From Cercis canadensis (lineage: Eukaryota > Streptophyta > Magnoliopsida > Fabales > Fabaceae): a stretch of 64,000 nucleotides of DNA. The translations under genes were made by a program, and so were the position numbers. Each line of letters starts with the position of its first letter. The stretch's first letter is position 1. The stretch spans positions 10,944-74,943 of the forward strand of contig QAOA01002452.1 in the NCBI GenBank assembly GCA_003255065.1, written 5' to 3'. This document shows, piece by piece, positions 1 through 10,639 of the stretch. The notes beneath the pieces are model-generated. The model worked only from the letters and a program-made list of their open reading frames with translations. It made no database searches and was not told the origin of the DNA.

Positions 1-124
1 TAAGCAATTGAGAGAGACAAGTCAACAGTAGATGAAATATTTGAATCAAATTAATTGACAGAAAATTAAAAATCCAAACTAGGACCTTGTTGGTTACTAT
101 TAATATTGCTAATACACTGTTAAT

Positions 125-141
125 CCCCGGAAACGGCGCCA
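125..141 (-). other. tRNA-Asp primer-binding site
   Basis: The plus strand reads ccccggaaacggcgcca, which equals the 3' end of plant tRNA-Asp(GUC) including CCA-side bases, with one mismatch (a for c). The minus strand is therefore complementary to the tRNA, as expected for the reverse-transcription primer site of a minus-strand LTR element. Confidence 0.7.
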
Positions 142-1089
142 AAAACTTGATAGGACTTTTTTCGGCAAGTATACAAGGTCACACAAGTAATATAATGATA
201 AGTAAAGTATCGTTCCCGCGAGGATTAAGGCTAGCAATTACCAATTTCACCAATACCAGTTCTATTTGGAAGAGATAACACTTTGGATTGAAGGCAGCCC
301 AAAAATGACTGCTGAAATTACTAAGTAACACAACTCAAATGATTACGTAAATACCTTTTAAAGAACAATTTAAATGTGAGGTTGATGATAAGATTGAGAA
401 AGGTTAGGGGTTGATTTCATTCAATTGCAAATTCGGTTACTTCATAGACAAAGTAACCTGGGGATCAGTATTAAACTACTTACTCTAGTTACAATTCCTT
501 TGTTGTTGGTTTCTTTCCTAATGTGATTGAACCCAATTCCTTGGTGAAACAATCCTACCTATCCCAATTAACTGTCCAATTCCTTAGCACAATTTAACTA
601 GTCTAGGTGATTAAGCTCTAGGAAATTAATTTAAGACCACCTAAACTAAGTTATCTATTCCTAGACTAACTCAATTTAGGATAGAATTCACAGAGCACAT
701 TCGGATCTTACTATTCCTAGCATCGAAACGAATCTTTAACTATTCAAATGGAGGCCAGTCATTTAAATGCATTAATAATAGTAAATTCCACTCAACAAGA
801 AGAATTGTACTAGAACAAGTTCATTCAATCTTGAAACCTCATTACAACTAAATTACATCAAACCCCTAACACTAAGAGTTTAGCTACTAATGACTGAATT
901 TAATAACATTAAGCAGATAAAATTCAACATAAGAAAGGTAGAAGAAAAGAAACTAGATGTCGATCGAGTCGCAATTGCTCCTCCGTGCTCTAGCTCCAAT
1001 CCTCATTTTCTTTTCAAGTACGGCCTCCTTAATCCCATGCATCATATTTCCTTTTATACTTATGCAAAATTAGGTCTTCTAGCCAGAAA

Positions 1090-1500
1090 TAGCTCGAACA
1101 CGGCTCTGACACGACCGTGTTCTATTTCTGGACCTGACCGTGTCACTTATGGTGCTTTCCTGGTCATTGAACACAGGACCAAACACGGCCGTGTTCTTCT
1201 CTGGTCTCAGCCTGTGTTCCTCAAACATGGCCCGTGTTCTTCTTGCTCTGGGCGTGTCCTTTCTTTGTAGACTTTTCCTGTTCAACACGCCCTCACACAG
1301 GGCCATGTCTGTTCTGGTCTTGGCCGTGTTTTGCTCCAGACCTGGTCAGTGTTCTCTTGGACCCTCTGCTTAATCAACACGGCCTTGTACATGGCCGTGT
1401 CTGTTCTTGTCTGAGGCCGTGTTTGTCCATAAGCTTGAGCAGCAACTTCTGGATGTTAGATACAGGGGAAACACGGCCGTGCTTGTGCCCGTGTCTTTAT
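1090..1500. repeat. Clustered ACACGGCCGTGT palindromes
   Basis: Within about 400 bp the motif acacggccgtgt and one- to three-base variants recur roughly ten times at irregular spacing, in a segment much richer in G+C than its surroundings. Each copy is self-complementary. This is an internal feature of the LTR rather than a classical tandem array. Confidence 0.7.
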
Positions 1501-1999
1501 GTAAACTCTGTATGACCCTGGTTTCCTTACCATTTGCTTCATGAATTGCTTCCTACTTCTTTCTTATTCCTGATTCAACATCTTAGTACCTGTCAACACC
1601 AATTCATGGATTAAATACCATGTTTAATGAGGATTTGCTAACAATGCATGTAAGAATTCAGTATTAAAGCATGGTTTTTATAGTCCTAAAAGACAAGTAT
1701 CAGTGCTGGAAAATAGAAAAACACATCCCAAATTCAATGGGTGCCGGAAAAAATTGACAGAAAACTGACCTGCATAGAGTAACAATAGAAAGACCCCAAT
1801 GTTCCCGATAGTCAAACCTTGAGCCCTTGCAGATCAATTTATTGAACTCTAAACTGAATTCTCACTTATTCACAAATTGATTGAACTGGCCCAACTGGGT
1901 TGTTATTGCTCTTCAAAAGAGTGAGGAAAGAACAGATTTGAACTAAACGCCAAACAATCAGCAACAAACAGTGAAGCAGAGTGAGAGGAGATGGTAGAG

Positions 2000-2695
2000 A
2001 GTAGACGGCGGCTGAGAGAATGTAGAGAAGGAGAACGCACAGTAAGCGTGAATGAAGAAGGGCAAAGAAGAAAGAAAATTTCTCCATTCCCAAGAAGTTT
2101 TATTCCCAGCTCGAGGTGGGAATGTTTNTTTGGATGGATTAATCACCTTGGCTGGATCATGGACTTAGGTAAAACTAGACTTGAATGTTTGCTTAATTCA
2201 TTTGGTCTTAGTTAAAACCGAATTCTGGTTGCTTAACCAGTGGAATCCATAGAACATTGAGAGGCTTCTTGATATGTTTTAAAGGCCAAGAACATGGTTA
2301 ATAATTGAATGGACCATTAGAAATCAAGGATGAACTTAAATCAGAATTAGTAAAGACTTGGATTGGTTGCTTTCTCTTAAACTTCACCACTGATAATTAA
2401 TTTTCGTTAATCACATAAACCAACAAAACCCCCCTATTTACATGCTTCCTAATATGATTCACTAAATAGAACAATCCTTAGGTTCGACTTAGGGCTGTCC
2501 TATGCCGCAAAAAGCTAGGTAACCGACCTAAAACATTAAGTAATTTGAGGAGCCTCGGCAGCTCATCAGTAGACGGCGGCTGAGAGAATGCAGAGAAGGA
2601 GAATGCACAGTAAGCGTGAATGAAGAAGGGCAAAGAAGAAAGAAAATTTCTCCATTCCCAAGAAGTTTTATTCCCAGCTCGAGGTGGGAATGTTT
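2000..2695 (+). repeat. Direct repeat flanking a single-N join
   Basis: A 128-bp sequence (2000-2127), ending exactly at the N at 2128, recurs at 2568-2695 with two substitutions. The second copy continues into new sequence and 439 bp separate the N from it. Two substitutions and the spacer make this either a mis-joined allelic contig or a true repeat hit by a gap. I see no gene in 1560-3383. Confidence 0.85.
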
Positions 2696-3383
2696 TATTC
2701 TCACCTTGTGTACAAATTTTTCATTCTCGGGTATCTTATTTTCTTAGGAATCTTAAAGGGGTAGGATAATGTCCATTATTATCCAGTAAGTAGATGAATA
2801 TAATTTTTTTCTTTAATTAAATGGTCAGAAAATCAAACGGTCAGTAGATGAATATAGGGTAACTATTTTGATCATTGCTATTTAATTACATAAATTAATC
2901 TTGTCAAAATTTTGTCTGGATTCAAAGAAAAAAAAAAGTGGTTGAATAAAACAAAGTGGTAAAAACCACTTATTTTCCTAAGAAAGATTATAATCCGACA
3001 TCATTTTGAAAACAAAATGGGAAAAACTTTTTTGGTGGCCGATGTTTTTCTTGGATTCTTCTATTTTTCCCCTCACAAGTATGAAAAGAACCATATTCCA
3101 GTGTTAACTTGCTTTGCGGACTTCAACACACAACATGATCTTTTTACTAAGAACGGAATTTATTTAAACTTGACTAGTTGCGTAAAATTTTAGTGGGTAA
3201 AAGTAAAAGGTATACTAGCTAACTAGCTAATAGTTAGGCACTATTTTACGCACTTTATATCAATTTCACTTCTATAAAATTTGTCTAATATGAATATATT
3301 GTTGTACGTATATCATCACATTATAAGCGCAAAGATGAACTTAGCGACAACAATATTCTTACTCTGAAGAAATGAGAAGAAGT
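2696..3383. other. AT-rich intergenic DNA
   Basis: No coding region, RNA gene or repeat recognised in this stretch. Confidence 0.6.
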
Positions 3384-4950
3384 GAATCCACTTCTCCCCC
3401 ACCTTCTCCCTCTCATCCGAATACATCTTCCCCTCTCCCTCCCCAAATTATTACCTGGTCCCACAATAACATTTACAAGCCAAAGAAAATTGTTAACCTC
3501 CATGTCACTAAACATCCTATCCCTTCTAGCCTAGAATCTACATGCTTATCCCAAGTTCTCAAGTCCAGTGACTGGCGCACAGCGTGTTCTAGAATCCAGA
3601 ACAAGATGCTGATATTCCAGAGATTTTTCACAATCTCAATACTCACAATTTTGAGTTCCTTCTAGAGTGGATGATTGTTACACCATGTTTTTGTTTGACT
3701 TTTCCCTTCCCCTATGGGTTGGTGTTGTTGGGTTATTTCCATTTCTTTTTGGAAAATGTTATTTTGCTAGAATTATTGGGAAAACAACGTCAACTTATAA
3801 TCATAATTTTGTATTTCATATTACTCTGTTTAATCCAACAACTATATTTGAATTCTGATAAAAATTTATCTATCTAAGTATGGAGGTTTCTTGGCTGATT
3901 GAGTTTGGACTTCTTTCTACTTTATCTACTTTTGCAAAAGAAAAAAATAAGGTCTAGAACAACTATATACAGAAGAGTAGAGGTTACCTCTGGGTCTGGA
4001 TCATTTACGCCTACTAAAATGTGTAAAACGGTGTTGCCAGCCTCATCCTTCCAATTCAAGGTTGATTTTTGCAGATCCCCAGCATCTCTATCGCAATTGT
4101 ATTGCAGCCAGCGAACCAAAAAGTCAAGGACCTGAAACTGTCCACTTTTTACAGCAACATGCAGAGCATTCTCACTTTGAATTGACACATCTTCAATGGA
4201 TTCAGGGCAAGCTAATAAGAATTCAGCTAAAAGCCAGATTTCTCTAACTTTACTCACCATGTGCAAAGGTGTAAGGCCATCTTTACCTTCGACTCGGACA
4301 AGGTCTTTATTAATGTCTACGAAGCGACGCACCATTCTGTAATGCCTATTTTGTATAGCAAGGTGTATGGGGTTTGATCCTTGCTGATTTAGCTTCCAAG
4401 CAAATGAGGGCTTCAATCTCATAATCTCAGTGGCAAAACTGATTTTCCCAGCAGAAGCAGCAAGTGCAAAGGAGTTTCAACCAATGGTATCTCGTCAATG
4501 CGATCTAAAGAATAGGGACCACCTCAATCTCTGCGTAGAGCCACTCTGTTATTCCATCTCGAGCAGCTGCTTTCATGTTCTCATTCATTGTGATCAACAA
4601 AGAGACGAGGAAACTCAAAACAATGGTATAGATTTCATCAATAATTGAATGTTTCACTCTTTTATACACCCTTCTCACGTCAAGCATGTCATGTTCCACT
4701 CATTCACATTGTCAACGATTCCACAATTTTTTTCTCCTGAAACTTCAAAATCTGTTGTAAAAATTCTATTGGGTTATCATTTATTTCCGTTTCACTTTGT
4801 TGTTTTATTTTATATATTTTTTTCCTCTGAGATAAACTATGCAGATCTGGTGCAGGGGCCACTTGGGAATGGGTATGAGCTAATATAAAATTATGTATTT
4901 ATTATCTACAGTCGAATCGATTATTGTTTAGTCCCTCTTCTTGCCTTGTG
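3384..4950. repeat. Segmental duplicate of 15129-16431
   Basis: This segment aligns along its whole length, in the same orientation, with 15129-16431: the end of the intron, exon 1, TATA box and upstream flank of the intact minus-strand BDA1-like gene. About 230 bp (roughly 3614-3842) are present here and absent there, which looks like a deletion in the other copy. Similarity stops abruptly at 4950/16431, where PCC13-62 sequence begins with GTG shared at the junction. The ORFs at 3372-3877 lie in the duplicated intron and show no protein signature. Confidence 0.9.
3988..4588 (-). pseudogene. Frameshifted BDA1-like ankyrin exon 1
   Basis: This is the duplicate of exon 1 of the gene at 13557-16068. 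It runs from the equivalent ATG (4588) to the equivalent donor (GAG|GTAACC, exon end 3988) but is 601 nt long instead of 603. Two one-base deletions, near 4518 and near 4474, shift the frame, so the reading breaks after about 27 residues (...LYAEIEV) and resumes at residue ~65 with clear ankyrin repeats (HLAIQNRH, LTPLHMVSK, ALHVAVKSG, TVLHILVG). Exon 2, encoding the PGG and membrane part, was not included in the duplication. The TATA box is copied (4659-4666), so transcription is possible, but no full ankyrin-PGG protein can be made. Confidence 0.85.
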
Positions 4951-5236
4951 GGTGACGGAAATTCAACTGCATATGCAAGGACTCCCGAGGAGATACTGAG
5001 CATAACATATGGGGGAGGTGATGAACATGTCCCTGGTGGATTTTACCCAAATGGAGCAAATGGTCGTATTGCCAGATCTTACTTACGTGCCTAAAACTAA
5101 GAAAAATACTACAGTCTATCTATGCCTTGTATACTCTATCTTGAAACTATTTAGCCTTTACCAGGCAGCAAATAAATCAGCTTTCTAGTTGATAATATGA
5201 TCATAGAAATGTTTCGTATGGCATTAAGGCATGTAT
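4951..5236 (+). pseudogene. PCC13-62 3'-end fragment (inverted)
   Basis: The plus strand encodes the last 47 residues of a PCC13-62-like desiccation protein (GDGNSTAYARTPEEIL ... GRIARSYLRA, stop at 5092-5094) followed by about 140 bp matching the 3'UTR of the minus-strand gene at 27910-29527. It has no start, signal peptide or upstream exons. It begins mid-exon exactly at the end of the ankyrin-region duplication. Its GGGDEHVPGGFYP segment is closer to the family pattern as I know it (YGSGDERVPGGFYP) than the intact gene's GGDEHVPGQFYP, so the donor may have been another paralogue. Confidence 0.9.
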
Positions 5237-5915
5237 CATGTAATTATTTAAAGTATTTCTTAGTATTATGTAATTATTTTATTAATATCTATCTATATAT
5301 ATATATATAATTATTTTTTGGTATTAAATAGTTATTCAATTCACATATAAAATAAATTAAATAATTATATATATAAATAAAATGATTATATAACACTAAT
5401 AAGATATCTTTGATATTTCTTATTAATATTGAAGGAACTAAATTAAAAATTTTCATATTTGAAGCTAAATAATCTTTTTTTATCAACATGAGGAACAAAA
5501 AAATAATTCTCTCTTAGTCTCTTTAGCTTTTCTTATCATTCTTTTTTTCTTTTTGGGAGAATTCCCAACTTTATTTGTTTTTCTCTCTTTTTTTCTTTTT
5601 AAGTCCAATCCTAGTATTGGACTTAGGTAGAGTGTAATTCAGTTTGGTTTCTTAAATGTTTACTTCTCAAACCAATTGAACCGATGACATCAACTTTGAC
5701 AACCAAAAAGTTTACTTGGTTTGGATTTTTGTTGGTTCGGCCTAAGTTGATTGGCGGTTTCAGTCAATTCAACCTCGCCATTTCTTGGTCCTTTTAGTGG
5801 GCTTTGGGAGCTAAGACCCAGATGACTTTTTGTTATCAATTTTACTTGTGAAACAGATAACACGTGCTATTGAAGAAAATTTTACTCATTCTCATGAAGT
5901 CTGCCAAAATGATAC
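5237..5915 (-). mobile_element. Dispersed repeat family R1, copy 1 (inverted)
   Basis: The reverse complement of this segment matches 37190-37905 and, less closely, 43742-44575. All three share an AT-rich end, a central CCAATCCTAGGATTGG-type palindrome (here ccaatcctagtattgg near 5606) and a segment around gccgaaccaa. No protein, terminal inverted repeats or TSD were recognised, so the class is unknown. Copy 1 is truncated at the AT-rich end, where it abuts the PCC13-62 fragment. Confidence 0.75.
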
Positions 5916-6779
5916 TCTACCTTATTCTTGGTTTGAAATTACACTCCATCTCATTTAAGTCTTATGTTAAGACTAATAGGACCTTATTTTAGTTTGCATT
6001 CATTCTCTTCATCTATGTTTTTACCTTTTTGACGATGTTTGAGTTGGACTCGAGGTCGAGTAAATCTCGGAGATTGAATGAAACCGAGTTAACTTGCACA
6101 AGTAAAAAGGGTTGAATTCTTGTTTCCGGACTCTGAAGATTAAGTTAGGTCAGTTTAAGTTAAAAAAGAGTCATTAATGGGAGATGAGTCAAAAGTCTTC
6201 GTACCTATAACAAAAGAATTATTTATAGGGGTGCTGAAGAAAATGAGAATGATATGCTGGTAAATTTGGTTTGAGCTATTGGTGTAATGGTCCCTGATTT
6301 GGGCTTAAGGCCTCTACACTTTCTTTGCTGATTACATTGTGTGATTTAATAGCTGAGCCTTTTCACTCTTTCCATGGCTAACTTCTCACGTAGCCCATGC
6401 CGGCTTTGCTTGAAAGTCCCATTTATCTTTCATCTCGTTGGCTTCATCCATCAACCATTTTTTGCAGACTTTCAGCGGCAGTCAACTGTCCTTGGAACTA
6501 TCGCTCATGAATCCTTCTAGGCAATGTGCCACAATGACTACAACTGCAGGAGCAACTGTTTATGGCCGGATAGAAAAAGACTTTACAAAGGATAGACATT
6601 AGTAAGATTAATTTTAACCTGTAGCAAGAGTCGTTATCTCGCAAGACTTTAGGTTCAGTAGACTTTTGTACCCTTTCATGATTGAATGAAATACCACCCA
6701 TCTATAGCAGTCATCTCCTTTTCCTTTCCTGCAACTCTTTTTCCTTGTTTTGAATTTCCTAATCTTCCTGTTGACCATA
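5916..6779. other. Intergenic, upstream of the plus-strand ankyrin gene
   Basis: No gene recognised. The last ~130 bp should include the promoter and 5'UTR of the ankyrin gene, but I see no convincing TATA box; tctatagc near 6699 is the nearest candidate. The ORFs at 6498-6826 on the minus strand are unsupported. Confidence 0.5.
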
Positions 6780-8866
6780 ATGAATGAACACCTGAGAGCA
6801 GCTGCTACAAAAGGAAACTTAGACATGCTCTACACACAGATTCAAGCGGATCCATATGTTTTGGAAGGCATCGATGCCATACCATTTGTTGACACTCCTT
6901 TGCACATTGCTGCTTCTGCTGGGAAAATTAGATTTGCCACTGAGATTATCAGATTAAAGCCTTCATTTGCCTGGAAGCTAAATGGTCGTGGTTTAAGTCC
7001 CATGCACCTTGCTCTAGAAAGTGAGAATTTTGAAATGGTGCGTCGGTTTGTAGACATCAATAAAAATCTTGTCCGTGTCAAAGGCAAAGGTGGCTTTACG
7101 CCTTTGCATTTTGTGAGCAGAGCTGGAGAAGTCGACCTTCTAGCTGAATTCCTATCAGCTTGTCCAGAATCTATTGAAGATGTGACAGTTCAAAGTGAGA
7201 CTGCTCTACATGTTGCTGTTAATCATCGACAATTTAAGGCTCTTACGGTTTTGGTTCGATGGCTTCAGTGTAATTGCAGCACAGGTGCTAGGGATCTACA
7301 AATATCTACGCTGAACTGGAAGGATGAGGATGGCAACACCACTTTACACATTTTAGTTGGCCAAAATGACCCAAACCCACAGGTAACATAGCTTTAGCTA
7401 CTTTGTTTCATAGATTCAAATTAAGATACGCAACCGCAATTGCTCTCGCAATATTGTGGTTGTACTGACTTTTGCAACCGTAATCTTTTGCAATTGCGAC
7501 CCGTTAGTGCATTTTTTGCTATTTTTACAAAGTAACCGCAACAATAATCATAATTTGAATCCCGCCTTTGTTTATTAATACTAAACACTGAAAAAAAATT
7601 GTTAAATGACATTTTTTTGGAATNTGGTTGTACTGACTTTTGCAACCGTAATCTTTTGCAATTGCGACCCGTTAGTGCATTTTTTGCTATTTTTACAAAG
7701 TAACCGCAACAATAATCATAATTTGAATCCCGCCTTTGTTTATTAATACTAAACACTGAAAAAAATTGTTAAATGACATTTTTTTGGAATATGTGTTTTC
7801 TGAAAATACAAATGCACCATTTTTTTTTAATGATATTTGTAGATGTGATAGTGGGATCCACTTACATCAGGTGTAAGACTTGAAAACTTATACTTTACAA
7901 GAACATTTTCTAGAAGGTGAATTTCACTGATCTAACTATTGAATTATGTTACATTGTGGTGTTTCATATATGTCAAATTTGACATAAATAAAAAACTTCT
8001 TAATATCTAATTTAATTAATGGCATTTACTTAAATTTTTTTAAAGATTTTTCTGTTCATTAAAATTAAATAATTCAGTAGAGTACTAATTAATTATCAAA
8101 ATTTATCAGCATAATCTACAATCATATTTTGTGATAATTGTGTGCATTCATATACTTTTTTGTATAGATGGTTCAACTGTTGATACAAAGTAAGATGAAT
8201 ATAAATGCCAAGAATTTAGCTGTGTTGACAGCCTTGGACATAGTAGAGCGTCAGAACCAAGATGATGTCAATGTTGTAAGAGTTAAGAATATATTACTCA
8301 GTGCTAGAGCTTTACGCATCGGCTTAGTTCATTTTCCTCCAACCCTTGTAGAAGAATTAGTAGGATTGAAGATAACATTTCTGCACTCTTTGAAGATCAA
8401 ACTGAATCGCCTTAGAGAGAATATAACAAACGACACTCGTAACATTTTATTGGTAGTTGCTGTTCTTGTTGCAACAAGCATAAGTCAAGTAGCACTAAGT
8501 CCCCCTGGTGGAGTTTATCAGCATGAGGGAAATGATTTCAACAAGGGGGTATCGATCATGGACGAAGACATTTTCTCTGTCTTCTTCGCTTTCAATATTG
8601 TGGCGCTTTTGGCATCAGCTCTTGCAATCTATATTCTAATGCCAGCTTCTGGGGGAGTCACACTGCTACTGACCTTTCCACTTTTCTATTTTGTGTTTGG
8701 ATTTTTATTTTCTATGTGTGTCATTTCGCCCTTTCAAATACCAGTGCCACTTCTTCTCGTTCTTTTTACCATAGCGACCTTTATGGTAACATCATATTTC
8801 ATTTTTAAATTATTATTTAAGAATATAGAGATCAAATCAAGGAGTATAGGTGGCAATAGATGGTAG
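6780..8866 (+). CDS. BDA1/ACD6-like ankyrin-PGG membrane protein
   Basis: There are two exons: 6780-7382 (donor CAG|GTAACA) and 8168-8866 (acceptor TATAG|ATG, phase 0), giving 433 aa. Exon 1 holds about five ankyrin repeats, with cores TPLHIAASAG, SPMHLALES, TPLHFVSRAG, TALHVAVNH and TTLHILVGQ over residues ~36-200. Exon 2 begins with the last repeat (NAKNLAVLTALDIVE) and carries the PGG domain (ILLVVAVLVATSISQ ... SPPGG, about residues 290-316) and four hydrophobic segments. By family, such proteins sit in a membrane with a cytosolic ankyrin face and act in defence or salicylate-linked signalling (BDA1, ACD6); the role here is inferred. Start: ATG at 6780 is preferred over 6750, because family members begin MNE/MDP followed by an AA-rich helix, and exon 1 then has the same 603 nt as the gene at 13557-16068. 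The 785-bp intron contains a single-N join with a duplicated overlap. Confidence 0.9.
7457..7790 (+). repeat. Duplicated contig overlap around N7624
   Basis: 7457-7623 and 7625-7790 are the same sequence (167 and 166 bp, differing in an A run), separated only by the N at 7624. It lies in the ankyrin gene's intron, so the true intron is probably about 167 bp shorter. The minus-strand ORF across it is a by-product. Confidence 0.9.
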
Positions 8867-9199
8867 CATAGCTGCAACTTGTCAAATGAATTATGATTGC
8901 CATTGCTGTGGCACAAGGGGTTGAGAGATGTGAGTTCTTGAGAGAGGGTTTGGCTTGGGTTTGGGAAGTAAACTTAAATGATTGTCTTTTATATTAATGA
9001 TTAGTGAAGAACCAGTTCCTTTTTGTGGAAATAAGCCTGTGATTTGCCGAACAACATTAAATGTATGTTGATCTTGTAATTATTTTATCTTATTTTTTAT
9101 ATTAATTGTGATTGTGTGTGTTATTATTTCCCAATATATAGGGGAAAACACTTTGAACGATACATCTGTTATAACTATTTACACAAAACTACGGGGGGA

Positions 9200-9335
9200 A
9201 ATGGTCATGGGGGTGTCATGCTCTCTATCTTCTCTGCTTTCAATACTGTCGCCCTCTTAGCATCAGCTCTTGCAATCTATGTTTTACTACCAGCTGCTGG
9301 TGTATTCTTCTTTCCTTTAATCTATGTGTGGGTTT
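9200..9335 (+). pseudogene. PGG-domain fragment of a BDA1-like gene
   Basis: This encodes FSAFNTVALLASALAIYVLLPAAG-like sequence, nearly matching FFAFNIVALLASALAIYILMPASG in exon 2 of the gene just upstream, and diverges on both sides. There is no ankyrin part, PGG motif or start. It is a leftover of a tandem duplicate on the same strand. Confidence 0.8.
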
Positions 9336-9754
9336 GTTGTTACATTATTGAAGGAAAAAATAGCTTATTCTAGCAATTAATGAGCTGTGTTATCTTGCGG
9401 TTGACCACTATCTCAACATAATCAAGCATTTGAGAAAATGTACACTCGCTCACGAGGTGCCTCTAATTGATATGTGCAAACCAAATAGCAGCTACTCAAA
9501 ATTCTTCAAAGTTCACCTTTATATAGGCAAGTGGTTCCATCTATCAAAATAGAGAATTTAAGATAGAGATATTTTCCATTATTTTACAAGAAGGAGAACC
9601 AGCTGGGTTATATGAAACTTGGTACATAAGTGAGTTCAAGGCCGGAATCAATCTCATAAACAAATCCCCTCTAACAATAATTGGTAGATTTAGCATTTAG
9701 TAGGAAGTTTCGTAAAACTGAGCTCAATATTTGAAAATTTTACATCTATGAACT
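9336..9754. other. Intergenic DNA
   Basis: No gene, RNA gene or repeat recognised. Confidence 0.5.
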
Positions 9755-10119
9755 TATACTCAATTATGCAAACTACAATGAGGCACATCAGCTATGCTAT
9801 GTGCCATACACATTTTCTGAAGAAAAATAAGAATAATGGCTCACAACAAGTATGATTATAAGAACTTCTCTTCCTTTTTAGGGTCAAGAAAATTCTAATT
9901 AACTCATTGTCATTCTTTCGAAACAAAATGATGCTANTATACTCAATTATGCAAACTACAATGAGGCACATCAGCTATGCTATGTGCCATACACATTTTC
10001 TGAAGAAAAATAAGAATAATGGCTCACAACAAGTATGATTATAAGAACTTCTCTTCCTTTTTAGGGTCAAGAAAATTCTAATTAAGTCATTGTCATTCTT
10101 TCGAAACAAAATGATGCTA
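9755..10119 (+). repeat. Duplicated contig overlap around N9937
   Basis: 9755-9936 and 9938-10119 are both 182 bp and differ at one base (aactcattg/aagtcattg). They are separated only by the N at 9937. No gene is present; the minus-strand ORF at 9975-10157 is not supported. Confidence 0.93.
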
Positions 10120-10639
10120 GCCTTAGCAATTGCTTGACTTCTAGCTTTAATTATCAAACATAGTTCCTACTCGTTCATAATCCTTCAACTAGGGAACCAT
10201 AACTATCAAACCAAAGGAGGGGTGTCAAACCCATTGGCCATTACCCATTTCACTCTTCGAATAAAACTACCTTCCAAACAATATTTCTTAATTTCAAGAT
10301 TTTATCCAATATTCATGACCGATCTTTATGGGTTTTAAAAATTGCAAGAAGCTGCTCCCTCTTGAGAAGCAAGGATGAACCCAGGTTAGCATTAATGCAC
10401 AAATAAGCATCAGCCAAAACAACCTAAATATGGTTTAGTGCAGAGGCTTTTTCACATTCAGCAAGTTTTTTTCAAACCTAATGCACACTGGGAGATCTGA
10501 TCAAGAAATTCAGTAGAAAAAAGATGGTAGAATAACTGCAACTTATCAAAGAGCTCTAGTTACTCCCTTGTTAATTATTTTTTTTTCATTTTGTATTTTT
10601 GTATTTAGTTTTTTGTTCACTTTCTTCAAGTTATTAAAA

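Larger units (their letters stand above)
1..1560 (-). mobile_element. Gypsy-type LTR retrotransposon remnant (leader, PBS and LTR)
   Basis: Read on the minus strand, an LTR runs downward to about position 148 and is followed by a primer-binding site (125-141) and the start of the internal leader (1-124, cut by the window edge). The LTR body carries many acacggccgtgt-like palindromes (about 1090-1500), a pattern I associate with plant Gypsy LTRs. No gag or pol is in the window. The outer LTR boundary was not found; 1560 is approximate. The Athila/Tat-like assignment rests on the tRNA-Asp primer site and is tentative. The ORFs at 890-1515 are in the LTR and look non-coding. Confidence 0.6.

Noticed and set aside
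890..1515. Overlapping ORFs of 75-126 aa on both strands
   Set aside because: They lie in the palindrome-rich LTR; open frames result from the GC-rich repeats and show no protein signature.
3372..3877. Three plus-strand ORFs
   Set aside because: They sit in duplicated intron and flank of the ankyrin gene, differ between the two copies, and match no family.
7421..7756. 111-aa minus ORF in the ankyrin intron
   Set aside because: Its repeated halves come from the contig overlap duplicated around N7624.
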